Positions 36,528 to 49,250 of a stretch of DNA of 64,000 bases are shown here, one piece after another. The position numbers were made by a program, and so were the translations under genes. Numbering within the stretch: position 1 is the stretch's first letter; each line of letters begins with the position of its first letter. Below the pieces are notes generated by a model that saw only the letters and a list, made by a program, of their open reading frames with translations, searched no databases and was not told the DNA's origin. Origin of the DNA: Aspidiotus rigidus (taxonomy: Eukaryota; Arthropoda; Insecta; Hemiptera; Diaspididae); assembly GCA_035079385.1 (NCBI GenBank), contig JAVHKY010000013.1:12026001-12090000 (forward strand). Reading direction: 5' to 3'.

Positions 36528-37499
36528 GATTGATTATAAAATAGTAAATAAGTACACTTTTCGATTTCAGATTGGTATATTTCCGACACTTCTATAGCTT
36601 CGAAATCCTTCGTTACCAGTGCGATTCAAAAGGTATCGAAAAATCAAAGAAGTATTCAACGCGACAGTTCTCGACATCATTACAACTTAATCAGGAAGAT
36701 TAAAGTCGAAACGCGAATAGATACTTGAAGCGTTACCTCGTTAAACTCACAATAACAAGACTGAGCGAGGGTTTCTAATCAGCACTGTATGCACACAACT
36801 TACGAACAAATAATACGTAATCTGAATTGAAAACTTTTATCAGCTTCTCTTATAGCTACCTATTTTGATAAAACTACTCATAGCTAAACGTATACGAGAA
36901 GAACAACACGAGAAAATACGTGCTTTCAACGAAACACATGAACGAAGACCTAGTACTGCAGGATTTCAAACCTACCTAACTCGCAAGATGATGAAGAGTA
37001 TTAAAATATTAGAGTTACCTACTTATATAGACTGTATACGTCTACGTAATTCAATAAGCTGTTTGAATTAGGAAACCTGTTATTTTATTTGTAACTTATT
37101 CCAGTTCTACCTCGAAGAATGTTTTTGATAGGTATATTTATAATATATATGTGAACTCGTTCTTGAAATATCAATTTATACCATCGATTATCATTTTTCT
37201 CGTGGAAAATCAATTTTATTCGCAGTATAGGTAAAATACTAGGTACTTCATAATTGTGGACAATCGTACAAAAAAAACACTCACGAAGTAGCGTGAGTAC
37301 TTTAAGTTCACGTTTTTTCTTTTCATACATTCAAAACTTATTAAATCGAGTCATCACTCTCACTCACTATTTAGAATAAACACCAATCACTTATCGATCA
37401 AGCCAGATATATGTAGAATATATGAACAGGAAAACTCATTAGAGAATAAAGTTTATCACCGCATCTGGTCACATGAAACTGGTAACAGAGTAAAAGTAT
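36528..37499. other. Region upstream of transporter B
   Basis: Expected to hold the promoter and 5' UTR. No clear site was identified and no other gene is seen. Confidence 0.3.
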
Positions 37500-39150
37500 C
37501 TAATACAAAAACCTAAAAAACATTTTATTCAATCCAAAATGAAACGTTTTCTCAGAAGTGTTAATATTATTCATATTAGGAACAATGCTCAAAATTATCA
37601 TCTATAATGACCGATAAAGTAGGTATGTAATCGCGAAAGAAAAAGCGTACTTTAACGGTAAAATGCTTATAAAAACAAACTTCATAAATTCAGAGAAAAA
37701 ATATAGGTAGATATAATCTACAGAATCGTATCAACTCAACTGGAAACGCATTGTTGAATTACCATCAATTAAACCGATCCTCGAACAAATTGTAGATTGT
37801 GCACATCTTCGGATAAGAGACTATAACTTGCCTCAGTCTCAAAAAAATCCATCCAGTTTTGGACAAGATCCGCGGACAAAAAAAACCTTATAAGCCGAAA
37901 TACAAGAAAATAAAACCTGAACTTTTTTAGGCTAAAAGTGATGTAGGATCTCCAAAACGTCGAGAAAATTCACTGCTCCCTCTTCCTTTCAATTTTGCTA
38001 CTGAAGTGATACCTCACTACGAGCTCGAAAAGTCGGTAAAGCCATACGTTATTCTAAGCCTAGTATTGGTCTAGTATAGGCAATGAATATTAGGCTGCGT
38101 GGCTCAATCCAATTCCTGGCATCACTTAATGCTGTCTCCAGCCGCTCTGCTCTACATCCACTCATAAATTGTATTAAAGCTCTCACTACCGCCTTCTATA
38201 CAAACCCCACTCCAATACTTGCACATCTTCAGATATAACATTATAATCTACCCATACCTAACAGCGGAGAAATAAATTACGATACGTAAGAAAAATTTTT
38301 TTAATGGAAAAAATTTTATTTTAAAATGCAGTAATCTTCGTCATTCACCTGATGATGTGCCGAACAATCGGTACGAAACACGTGTAGTGCATTTTAAGAT
38401 GGAATTTTTTCCATTAAAAAAATTTTTCTCACGTTACGTGATCGTAATTTATTTCTATGCTATTAATTATGTCTCGTAGCTTCGAAGAAACCATCCAACT
38501 TAATGTAGGTACCCAAGTTTCAAAAAAATTCATCTAGTAGTTTCGGAGGAGTTCCGCGGACAAAAAAATGTTACTATAAACATATATACAGGCCTACAAT
38601 CCAATAAGGAAACCTAAATTTTATTTTATTTAATCCAAAATGAGAAATTTTCTCAATAGTATTAATACTATTTATATTTGAAACGACGTTCAGAATTATC
38701 ACCTAAATTCACTAATAAAGTACATGGCCGTGAATGAAAAAAAGTCAAAATACGAGTACATCACCCGAGCCTGGTTCACTCATAAGTCTAACCTCAAATC
38801 TCATTCAAAGAAGCTAGTCCAAATTTAAGATAATTTTCTCATCTCCTGAGACACCATAAATTAACTCTTGAATTCTAAAATTGAATATTCAATTCGCTAA
38901 AATCTGCTCGAGTTTCAAGAAGATTCATTCAGTAGTTTTGGAAGACTATCGCTGACAAAATAATCTTATAAATAAATAGGCCCTTTAATCCAAGCATAAA
39001 AAAGCCTAAATTTTATTTTATTTTATCGAAAATGAGAAATTTTCTTATTAGTGTTAATATTATTTATAATTGAAACGATGTTCAGAATTATCATCTATAA
39101 TGACCATTAAAGTACATAACCGCGAGTGCTTCTTTCTAGAAAGAGAGAAA
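37500..39150. repeat. Three-copy diverged repeat with SINE/RTE-like tail text
   Basis: Blocks near 37505, 38610 and 39000 share TTTATT(C/T)AATCCAAAATGA, TTTTCTCA..AGT(G/A)TTAATA, AATTATCATCTATAATGACC and TAAAGTA. Before them lie ATTCATCCAGT(A/T)GTTTCGGA-like and CGCGGACAAAAAAA phrases (37850, 38530, 38930), which resemble the 3' ends of RTE-type retroposons or SINEs. No reading frame survives. Confidence 0.6.
38268..38455. mobile_element. MITE, 188 bp, with terminal inverted repeats of about 65 bp
   Basis: The left end AGAAATAAATTACGAT...AAAATTTTTTTAATGG and the right end are inverse copies, with TAAAATGCA closing each arm. The short centre reads CACCTGATGATGTGCC and CGAAACACGTG. No coding capacity. 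Confidence 0.82.
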
Positions 39151-39269
39151 ACAAAATACCTAATTTCAAAAAAATAATAATAATAATAATAATAAAATAA
39201 TTAAAAAAAATAAAAAATATAGAAAAATAAAAAACGCCACGCTCTCCTGTATTACTACGGCTCATAATG

Positions 39270-39459
39270 ATTACAAAATAAACTTTGTTAGGTTACGATC
39301 ACTGTATAAAATAGAATAAATTTGAATTACTGAGTACTTTCTGTTCACAAACCATTTACAAAGTGCTTCGCAAATAGTTTGGGAACCGAAAGTACTCGGC
39401 GATTTAAATTTATTTCATTTTACACGGTGATCGTAACCTAATAAAGTTCATTTTGTAAT
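39270..39459. mobile_element. MITE, 190 bp, with terminal inverted repeats of about 70 bp
   Basis: The left ATTACAAAATAAACTTTGTT with GGTTACGATCAC and the right inverse match over about 70 bp with scattered changes, ending with GAGTACTTTC on each inner side. Same architecture as the element at 38268 but different sequence. Confidence 0.82.
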
Positions 39460-40949
39460 TAAAAAACGGCAATTGAAAACAATATTTCCATCTCGTGAGA
39501 CACGTCAAATCAACTATAAACTACTATCAATTACGAATATACGAAAAATGATGAATAAATAAATAATAAATTTAAGAATGAAGTCACCAAGAGTTTCGCA
39601 GCATTCTTGACGATAAAGACCTCGTAATAATGAGAAATTTTTCAAAAAAAATGAAAATTTCTTGAGGTTTCGTTTCTTTATTCTTCAGTTGACACTGAAG
39701 AAGACCACGAAGAGGTTTTCGTTCTTATTAGAATAATAAAAAATTCTGTGCGAGCAAAGCCGATAAATTTTGTTTGTTTTCTGTTTAATAATAATAGTTG
39801 GATAAATGAGCTTAAAAATGATCGAAATTGTTCCCCAAATAGAATATTTTATCAAATTTAAATCATTCTTACGTACCTAACATTTGATGTCTAATTAAAA
39901 AAAAAAGAATCTAAAATCAATCGTGAAATTTTCAATAAAAAACGTTTAACGTAGGTATTTCAGACCGGTAGATGAAATTCTAAAATCAAAATTAACGGAA
40001 AGATTTTAGTTTACTGTAATACTGTTCTACATTTTTATAAAAAATACAATTCTTGGGCGGGATACGGAACTGCAGTCTTTTGCATATTGGGTGACTGCTA
40101 CCTCAAGTTTGCTTCCTAGATTGCGAGAGGTTGTAAACTTTATACGACGTTTCTGCACAAGGACTTCATCATCCAGTCTGAATAGAACGCACGCGTACGT
40201 TCACCTTTGGAGGTTTGACCACGAAATATAGAAACTGGTTCGAAGCCGCACCTTGCTAGATAATGGAATAAAATCCCTCTCAGACTTCATAACTCTACCA
40301 TTATGTCGCAGTAAGTCTGTGTTTTAAAAGAAGCAGGACCAGTTCTCATCTTGAAAATTCAACGAGACGCGGGTGAGTAGAATTCTAAGACATTATCGAG
40401 CTATTTTGTAGCACTGAAAAATTGTTTGCTTCAGTTCGTAATCTTGCTTTTCAAAATTCTGAATCTCGTAAGAGACCAGAATTTTCAGAATTATACTGCT
40501 CTATTTTACTTTTAACAATTAGGTAAGATAATACGGGTGCAAACTTCGAGACTCTGAATTCGTCAAAGTCCTTTCTCTCAATCTAAACAGTTCGGAATTT
40601 TTTTTTTTCACGAGCTATTAAACTGCGCATGGAGTTATTAGCTCGGAAAGAATTTTTGTTGTTGAATGGATTTGTAATACAAATAGTATGTGAACTGGAG
40701 GAAGTGTAAAGCGTTATAGTAATGGATTCTGAGTTGTTGGAGAGGGCACAGGAGGTTGGGTGGGAGGCAGAAATTGAAAAATGGGAGACGGACAATTCTT
40801 CAAAATGGCAGTATTGGCATGAGGGTGGAGCGAAGAGTCTAAGGAGAAGGAAGGATTGTGCTGGGCGGGTGTGCGCAATTCTTAGTCGTTGTAGTAGACT
40901 ATTTCTTCATGGGGAGAGGGAAGAATTGAAGAGGACCAGTAGATCGGAG
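39460..40949. other. Intergenic, nothing recognised
   Basis: AT-rich with no supported gene. Confidence 0.35.
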
Positions 40950-41020
40950 ATTTTAACAGGGAACTGTTCTATGGGGTATTTTTTTGAAAAATTTATCGGC
41001 CGACGTTCGCCCAAAATAAA
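40950..41020. repeat. Dispersed repeat family, copy 5 (short)
   Basis: TTTTAACAGGGAACTGTTCT, then a GGGGTATTTTTTTGAAAAATT segment and CGGCCGACGTTCGCCCAA, matching the central segment of the family. Adjacent to the (TTTA)n array. Confidence 0.55.
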
Positions 41021-41139
41021 CTGAGCAAAATTTTGCTTCTTTTTATTTATTTATGTATTAATTCATTTATTGAATTATTAATTTATTTTATTCATCTTTT
41101 TTATTTGCTTATAAAATTCATTTGCTTATTTAATTATTT

Positions 41140-41549
<410 letters not shown>

Positions 41550-41566
41550 ATGACACGAAGGCAAGT

Positions 41567-41699
41567 CTGCCGTACAAAGTTGAATTGACGTATATCGAGA
41601 TAATGAATACGAGGAAAAGAGGTTATGGGTATACTTGATATAGCCTCTTTTTCTCGTATTCGTTATTTGCATATACCTCAATTTAACTTTGTACGGCAG
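41567..41699. mobile_element. Fold-back or palindromic element, 133 bp
   Basis: The arms of about 60 bp start CTGCCGTACAAAGTTGAATT and end with the inverse. They meet near TATGGGTATACTTGATA. It lies between the (TTTA)n array and a dispersed-repeat copy. No clear target duplication. Confidence 0.8.
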
Positions 41700-42085
41700 A
41701 AGTTCCCTATCATATAGATCTCGGAGATAGAAATTTTAATAAGGAATGTATTTATGGGATTTTTTCTAATAGTGGTTTCTCCAATAGGGCTACAAACCAT
41801 ATTACTGAAACAAATTCGACCCATAGAACAGGTTCCCTGCGTTCCTCGCTTAACATTGTTACGGAAGTCTCAATTTTTAATAGGGAACCTGTTTTATGGG
41901 TGGGGGAGGAGTTCGAAAAAAAAGTTTGCCATCCACCGTCCGGTCGGCAAATCTCGGAGCTCGAAAATTTTCTAAGTCTCTTCCTCGTATCATATATAGC
42001 TTTTTGGGGCCTTGTGACATCACAATCTACGTTTTTCAGATTCCACGTGCCTCATAAAACAGGTTCCCTGCCACCCCTCGTTTAA
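41700..42085. repeat. Dispersed repeat family, copy 6
   Basis: CATAGAACAGGTTCCCTGCG, AATAGGGAACCTGTTTTATG, CATCCACCGTCCGGTCGGCA, TCTCGGAGCTCGAAAATTTT and CGTATCATATATAGC, as in the other copies. From 42086 to 42845 there are two TGACGTCA sites and the probable 5' region of the yellow gene. Confidence 0.7.
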
Positions 42086-42845
42086 CTCCGTTAAAGAACC
42101 CGATAGTTTTTAACTAAACGAAGTTTATTGTGAGCCGTAGAGAACGATAGTGAGATTTCAAGTCATAGGCTGGAAAAGGGGAGACCTGGAAATGTTTTGA
42201 TACCTTTCGATACCTGAGTCTGCTAGCAAATTGATATTCCGGCGTAACGTTTTTCGAGCAAAGACGTGTTCCACGTCAAAAATTGGAAGAAGCGAGTCAA
42301 CGGGGTTAGGGGGTCAAAGGGGTAGTTTTTCCCATTTTTTCCATGGCTTCAGAGGAGAGACAAGTTGTTTGTTTACTGGGAAACATTACAACTGATTTCT
42401 ATAAATATTTTTTTTTGGCATGTACCAGTCTTTGGCCTGAGATCAGTCGGAAATATGCGTCACGTCTCGCGGCGTTATGACGTCATCAATGACCTTGATG
42501 GTCGACAATAACATTGTACTAGGCCTAAAAATGGGCTTATACTAACTAGCAAATTGGTTTAGCCTTCATTATATGAGGCCTGACATACATTTAAGTAGGC
42601 TAAGAATGAGCATGTCTGCCACTCAGCCAGTATTATACTGCATGTGAGCGGAGTAGTTCACGCTTTATGACGTCATCAATAACCTTGACCTCTGAAACGC
42701 AATAGTTACAGACAATACAATTGTGTGACTGTGAGATTTTTATTTTTCTGCCAACGCCCAAAGACATGTTATACATACATGCTTCAATATTTTTCCATGA
42801 AATGGAGAAATTTCTTACATCTGTTTTTTGATAATTTCAGCCACT

Positions 42846-45489
42846 ATGAAGTTGTCGTGGTTCAAAGGAACGTTTTTCCTATTCCTTGGCAACTTATTAT
42901 TGTCTTATCAAACTTTCCAAGAAGCAAAAACCACTTTGATTCACAAATGGAAAACTGTTGAACTGGAGTACCTCGACGAGAAGACTAAAAATGAAATCCA
43001 ACCGATCAATATTGCCATAGTGGACGCTGATTTTTATCGTGAGTTTATACAAAAACTTTCTACACTTATTCAAATGCCATAAAGGATCGTAATGGATTCT
43101 AAACAATCGTTTTCTCTTTCAGCCGCTATTTCCACCGGTCGAATCTTTGTGACGTCACCCCAATTGCCACGTCCTGGTATTCCGGCGACTTTATACGAAG
43201 TAGTTGCAGGACTTTTGGAACCTTTTCCTACTTGGCCGTCCAAGAATGCCGACAATACAACTTCCTGCGAGAGTGCATTTTCTGTGTATCGAATTGCTGT
43301 AAGTAATTAAGTAATAAGAATATTTTTTTAAGCATGCATTGCGATTATCAAAGGGACAAAAATGAGACGATTAGAGAGGAAACGCCTTTACTCAAATATT
43401 TAGACGGCTCCTAGCATCATTACACGTATGTGTATTGAGTATTGTCACACTTACACGCAGCCCTGCCAAGAGAAAGAGTGGACCTGGGAAAAATGTCCCC
43501 GGATCCCCCTCCCCTTACAAGAAACGTTGAAAGTTGCGATATCTATTATTGTTGTTTTCTGTCAAAATGCTCAGCGAGTGATTCACCCTCGGGGTATTTC
43601 TAGGAATAACTTTTCAAGTCTTCGTCAGAGGGATTCGAGGACAATCATGTATGGAAAACGTCAATATGACTCGAGAACTAAAAGAATGAATTTTTCGCAT
43701 CTTTTTTTTCTTCTTTTTGGTCACACCTTCTCCGTCCGAAGTTTGGTGATCATCATGGCTACTTTCACTTTGTCGACCGCAGCTTTTAATAATTCCTTTG
43801 GCGAACATTGGTACCATTTCCTCAGGTCGGATTCCCAAGAAGATTTCCTCCATCCAATGCCTCTTCTGCATTCTATCTTCCCACGCAGAATGAGCTGGAA
43901 AACGTGGTATTTCTCAGGGTTTCTGCTGAGGTGACCGTAATATTCGAGTTTTCTTTGACGGATGGTCTGGAGCAGTTCTGTTTCCTTCGACATTCTTCGG
44001 AGTACTTCGATATTTGTGACTCGGCCTATGTACGAAATTTTCAGCATGCGTCTATACACATACATTTCAAAAGCCTCTATCTTTTTTTCAAGCGTTCTTG
44101 TCAGTACCCAACTCTCCATACCATAGAGGAGTACAGGCCAAACATAGCACCGCACCAATCTCATGCGTAACTGTAAGTTCAGGTCCTTGCGGGTCATTAA
44201 ATTTTTCATCTTTTTTTTCACAGATTGATAAGTGTGGTTTGTTGTGGGTTCTTGATTCTGGGACGCTTGGTTCCAAGTTCATATGTAAACCAAAATTATT
44301 GATATACAATTTAAATAAATGGGACCGTTTGATTTGTAAGTATGCAAACGAGAATGTGAAACATCTACCGATTTCTTTCCAGCATTCATCTCTGACTCTG
44401 TTTCATTAGTGCGTTATGAATTCCCTTCTGGCTCTATCGCCTCTGGTAATGCTGCTGTCACAGAGCGCAGCTCTCTAACAAACATAATAATTGAATCCTA
44501 TCGCGATGACTGTTCCGACTCGATCGCTTATATAGCCGACGATAATGGTCACGGACTTATTGTGTTCGACCTGCAAACAAAGACTAGCTGGAGAATAGAG
44601 AGCAGCTTTTTCTATCCATCCTCGAGCGGAGATCAGCCTTCTCAACTAATGTTCGGACTATCAGGATTAGCTCTGAGTGAGAATTCACAGTAATGCATAG
44701 AGATAACGCAATGTATGATGAAATTGCATAGGACTTTAATTCTTTTAGGTCCTGCGAGCGACCGCAATAGAAAACTATACTTCCACAGCTATACTAGCGA
44801 CCGAGAAGTTTGGATACCAGTCAATGTTTTGAAGAATCGATCGGCGATAGTGGATCCGGAATTTGTCCAGTCTCCCGGAACACGTGCCGGTCAGAGTACA
44901 GTGGAAGTGATGACCGACCATGGGATTCTCATTTACGCCGTAGTTACAGAGAATGCACTAGCTTGTTGGAATTCTAGGACACCTTATACGATTGAAAACC
45001 AGCATGTCCTAAAAAAAGTGAGTAGTACATAATATGAGATTTAGATTTTGGTGATCTTCGAGGCAAAGAAGAACAAAAAGCAGGGTCCGTCTGTATGGGC
45101 CTCCATTCCTCCATTATGTTCGAGGTAGGTAGGTACCTACAAGTCTATATAATTTTTGATTGTCGTTATACTGAAGTGCCCCACCGCCCCTGGATTTAGC
45201 TGAAGAGATGTATCTCATGCTTGTAAAATGATACACTCGATTATACGTGCATTTTTTTTTGTTTCAGGATGACGTGAATTTCCAATTCATCAGCGGGTTG
45301 AAGCTGAAGAATGATAAATTATTAATCATATCGAGCCGATTACAGAATTATTATTCAGGAAAAATAGATCCCAATGATTACAATTACCGTGTGATGGTGG
45401 TGGAAGATGTGAATCGTCTATTCCAAAATACACCCTGTACACCAAATTCAGGTTCTGGAGATGATAGCAATGTCAGAGGCGGCCACTGA
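42846..45489 (+). CDS. Yellow/major royal jelly protein family, secreted (421 aa, complete)
   Basis: Member of the insect yellow/MRJP family: secreted six-bladed propeller proteins tied to cuticle pigmentation and other roles. Exons: 42846-43038, 43123-43298, 44224-44335, 44383-44676, 44749-45017 and 45268-45489; all phases agree, total 1266 nt. The N-terminus MKLSWFKGTFFLFLGNLLLS is a signal peptide. Conserved family blocks in order are TGRIFVTSPQ...RPGIPATL, CGLLWVLDSG, YIADDNGHGLIVFDLQTKTS (D-x-x-GxGLIVYD type), SWRIESSFFYPS, FGLSGLAL, RKLYFHSYTSDREVWIPV, NALACWNS and FQFISGLKLKNDKLLIISSR. An acceptor just before the ATG (42838-42840) indicates a 5' UTR intron. Intron 2 holds a LINE fragment on the other strand. 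Which yellow subfamily it belongs to cannot be told here. Confidence 0.92.
43690..44221 (-). mobile_element. Non-LTR retrotransposon (LINE), 5'-truncated reverse-transcriptase 3' end
   Basis: On the minus strand an uninterrupted frame (44221-43721, 166 aa) gives LVRCYVWPVLLYGMESWVLT, KIEAFEMYVYRRMLKISYIG, NIEVLRRM, RKLEYYGHLSRN and KIECRRGIGWRKSSW. This is the conserved C-terminal part of insect endonuclease/reverse-transcriptase LINE proteins. Only about 10 bases separate the stop from an A-rich tail (T-run on plus, about 43699-43716), a very short 3' UTR as in RTE-type elements. The 5' end stops at the acceptor side of yellow exon 3. The frame has no stops, so the insertion is fairly young. 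Confidence 0.85.
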
Positions 45490-45927
45490 CAGATTAGCGC
45501 ACGAGTGATCCAGCGAAGAATTTTATTCAAAAAATGATGGAGTTGAAGACATAGCTCAAAAAGAATTTGTTGGAAGTGGATTCGGTCATTCCAACCGCAA
45601 TTTACCGGTAATCACGATGTGTAATTAAAAAGATTAGGTCTCCGTACTCTTCTGTTATCAACCTGTCCAACATCTTTTTTCATGTTTTGTCCTTCGAAAC
45701 AGACGTATCCTCATCCATTATCTCCACCTTGTGTTATAACTCGGAAGGAGTATTCAACTCCCCGACTGCCTACATACGTTCTGCTTAGATTTTCCTATTA
45801 CTTTAATTTCTATTATTTTTGTGATATCAAAATACCACCATCTAGCTCGTTAGTGAATGATTAAAGAATATCAATGAATTTTGTGCTTCCTCATTGTGGT
45901 TTGAATTGATGGAACCTAAGGATCACA

Positions 45928-45933
45928 AATAAA
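45928..45933 (+). terminator. AATAAA polyadenylation signal, probably of the yellow gene
   Basis: First canonical AATAAA noted downstream of the TGA at 45487-45489, giving a 3' UTR of about 440 bases. Confidence 0.45.
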
Positions 45934-45949
45934 ACTTTGACCTAGGGGT

Positions 45950-47107
45950 TGTAATTTTCAAGAAGCCGCGGGCATTCCGGTAATGATCTGGGGGCCATTC
46001 TCCCAATGGTACAAAACTCAACCGCGGGTAACTCGTTTTGTCAAATAAATAGCATGCATAACGAGCCACAGACCCACAACGATGCGTTTTCGAGCAAATT
46101 ATGCATTTTCCTTTTTCTTTACTAAGTATCACATCAGATCAACTGGTTAAAAAGTTGTTGAATGGGCAACCTGTGGACTAAGAACCAGCAATACAAATAA
46201 ATGACTGAAAATCTAGGAAAGGAGGACTCTTTCACTCTACTCAAAGATTCTTTTCTGCAGAGTATTCTCAAGCCCTTTGGATCCAAATATTATCTTTGCA
46301 GTTGATTTGAAAACGTTAATCATACGATCTTGAGAACAGGATATTTTGCGTCGGGTAAGTGTATCACCAAGATATCTTATTCTTCAGATTGTTGTTCCGC
46401 GCTCTTTCCATTTGTGTAATCTTTTTGACTTTGCTTAGTTTTCACTCGTCTAGCTAGATGAACAGGCGGGTTGCCTTGTCACAGCTAACAAGCCAATCAC
46501 AGATGACTTGAACTTTGCTTTTGGCTTGTCCCACTCGTCAACCGTTTACTGATTTAAATTACCCATTTCGTTTTCATCCGCTTCAAGAAGTTTCCACTGT
46601 TTTTGCTAGGCTTTTAGCTGTTTCTAGGGTCAATCGAGGTCAACCTATTGAAATATCATTTGATCAACTTCGTCTACTGTGATTTCTTCGTCAGCCCAAT
46701 GGTTTTTGCACTGCTGCCTATCGGTTGATTTAGAGCCGACGAAAAATCGGTTCCAGCTGCTATTCAGCCTTAGAACTTTTTCAGCTCGTCAGCACTGCAG
46801 TCAGGCCAGTTTGCTCAAAATTTATAACGGGTAACGTAAGTATTTATTTGAAACCACGGGTTACGGCCAAGCGATCAGATGTGATAGAAACAACAAAAGC
46901 ACCGACATTGCCTGAAAAGCTGCCCGTTATTTTAAAACCCCTTCTTCAATCAAATTTTCTGAATATTTGCATCCATTATGCTTAATGACAAATACCACAA
47001 ATAATTCTTCTGCGACCCTCCTCTGGAGCAATTTGGGCTAAAGAAAAGTTATTTAAACATCTGACCAATTAGGATTTGAGCAGTTGAACATTGCAAGATA
47101 ATAAGAT
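45950..47107. other. Intergenic, nothing recognised
   Basis: No supported gene or bounded repeat. Confidence 0.35.
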
Positions 47108-47115
47108 ATTATACT

Positions 47116-47465
47116 CAGGGTTGCCAAAAATTAGATTCTTTTAAAAAAAGAATATAAAACGTGTTTTTTTTTTTTTTTTTTCTGTTTCAAACATGTTGGA
47201 AATTGATATTTTATCTTCAGAGTTTAGAACAGTGTTTTAAACATGTTTAAAACGGTATTTTTATACAAATTTTGTATATTTTGTTGTTTTAAATGTAATG
47301 ACCTAGCGCTTATTGTGGGGTTTCTCGAGATTTTTTCCCTAGACACTCGCGCTTTCTTCTGCGTGAGTACGCGTGACTTTAAATTCATGACGTGCCGTCC
47401 ATGTTTAAATCGTTTTTTTCTCAAATTCCAATGTTTAAAACACTGTTTAAAACATCGCAACCCTG
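47116..47465. mobile_element. hAT-like MITE, 350 bp
   Basis: Ends CAGGGTTGC...GCAACCCTG with an exact 8-bp target duplication ATTATACT (47108-47115 and 47466-47473). Inside lie a poly-T run and palindromic words such as TTTAAACATGTTTAAAAC and CAGTGTTTTAAAC, probably subterminal binding repeats. No transposase frame. Confidence 0.88.
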
Positions 47466-47479
47466 ATTATACTGCAATT

Positions 47480-49250
47480 CTTATTCACTTTCCTATAGGA
47501 AGCGGGAAAGCTAAAAAGAAGCTGAAAAAAATTAGTTCATCCTGGCTTCTATGTGTGATGAAACAATGAAAGTATAAATGAAGCTGGCTTTTAGCTTTTC
47601 TATTATCAATAGTTGGAATTTGGCTCTCGGCTTTCAGAGTTTAGCTAACTGCTTCTGCAGGTTACCGGTACTGGTGGAGATGAAGTTGGTTTTTAGTTTC
47701 TCCCTTATAAGTAAAAATTCGAGTGTACTTGGCTTTTGGTGTTCAGCTAACGGCAATACTTGAAGAAAAAATACTTACGAGAAAATTTGGTTTATTTCAG
47801 TGTACTGCAGCTGAAAGATTCAGCTTTGGCTTTAGGCTTGAACTTTTGACCTTGAAAAATATAGCTTTGACTTTGGCTCTTGGTGGTCCAAAAAAAATTC
47901 GGATAGCTTCCGGCTTTTTTGGCTGGATTTTGGCTTTTCAATCTATGGGAAAATCGGATACGGTCTTGAGGAAAGGTTCTCTGTTAGAGGTACAAGAAGT
48001 CAAGAAAAAGTCGAAGTTAAAATTGATGTTAAAACACCATTGTCAGATGCGAGGAAATTACGAACTGTTCAATAAAACAGTAGAAAAAAAGAAGTAGGTA
48101 TAAGTGATTCAACTCGAAGAATTGGAGCATTTGGCATCCAGTTAGCTTTTCAGTTTCACGTTTTTATTTTGATTTTTGAATTTGTTTTGTTTGATTTCTG
48201 TTTACTGTGTGAATTCGATTCGCGGATTCAATTTGAGTGTTCATTTCACTGTTTTGTTGAGTCGCTCAGTTCACTGGTGTGGTCCATTGTGAGATCGTCA
48301 CTCTTTACTTTTTGAACTCCGGCAAAAAAACAAAAGAATGAAGTCTAAAGAAGAGGTCAAACTAGTAATAAAGACGTTTTTATAATTTTTTCTTAATAAA
48401 AAAACATAGTTTTGAACAAACTTCTCAAAACTCAGAACAGCCAAAGCTAGCCAAAAAAATTTGGATGAATTCAGCTTTTGGCTTCCAAAGATGTGCTCAA
48501 AGCTGGTTTTTGGTTTCTGTCTTATCGCAGTGAGAATTCAGCTGAATTTGGCTTTCAGTTTTCGGCTGGCTGCAGCACACTGGTTTATTTTGGCTTATGA
48601 AGATGTAAATAACGTTGGCTTTCAGCTTCTCCCTCATCAGTGAACATTTTTGCAGAGTTGAAAAGCTAATATTTAAAAGCAGAAAGCAAAAAACCAAAAA
48701 TAAATTCCAACATTAAACGCTGAAAGTTGAAAGCCAAAAGACAGAATAACAAAGAAAAAGTTAGAGGCCGGAGAATTCCGAGTAAAAAAATTAGATAACA
48801 ATTGAAAGCCAAAAACCTAAGTTTTATCTTTCAGCTTTTCAACACTGAAAATTCGGCTGAATTTTGCTTTCGACTTTTGGCGTCCAGCTAACAGGAATAC
48901 TCGAAAAAAAAGAGAAAATTGTTTTTGACATGTTTCACGTCGTTAGTCTCACCTTACCCCAACTTGAAAATACTGCAATACTCTAAATAAGAAAAAAAAA
49001 TGAAATAATTTAGTTCAATTTTTAGCTTTCAACTTATAAAGGCGGATATGACGCTAATTTTAGCTTTTCTTCACCTAAGAAAATCTAGTTTTTAGCGTTC
49101 AGCCAACTGCATTTCCCTGAGAAAAAAAAAAAAAAAAACTACAAAATTTGGTTCATTTTTGCTTTTAGCTTCTGAAGGTGTAAATAAAGCATGGTTTCTA
49201 ACAATTCGGCTGAATTTGGCTTCGACTTTCAGCTGGCTGCAATACTCTGG
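47480..49250. repeat. Degenerate tandem repeat built on GGCTTTCAGCTTTTGG-like words
   Basis: About eight diverged units repeat the pattern TTTAGCTTTC, GGCTGAATTTGGCTTT, CAGCTAACTGC(A/T) and AATACT(C/T)GAAAAAA, with spacing of roughly 150-250 bp. Frames crossing it (for example 47723-48097) have a low-complexity composition and no known domain. Confidence 0.7.

Noticed and set aside
43428..43934. 168-residue plus-strand frame in the yellow intron
   Set aside because: Largely antisense of the LINE reverse-transcriptase fragment, no domain of its own.
47723..48097. 124-residue frame
   Set aside because: Follows the GGCTTT-type tandem repeat; low-complexity composition.
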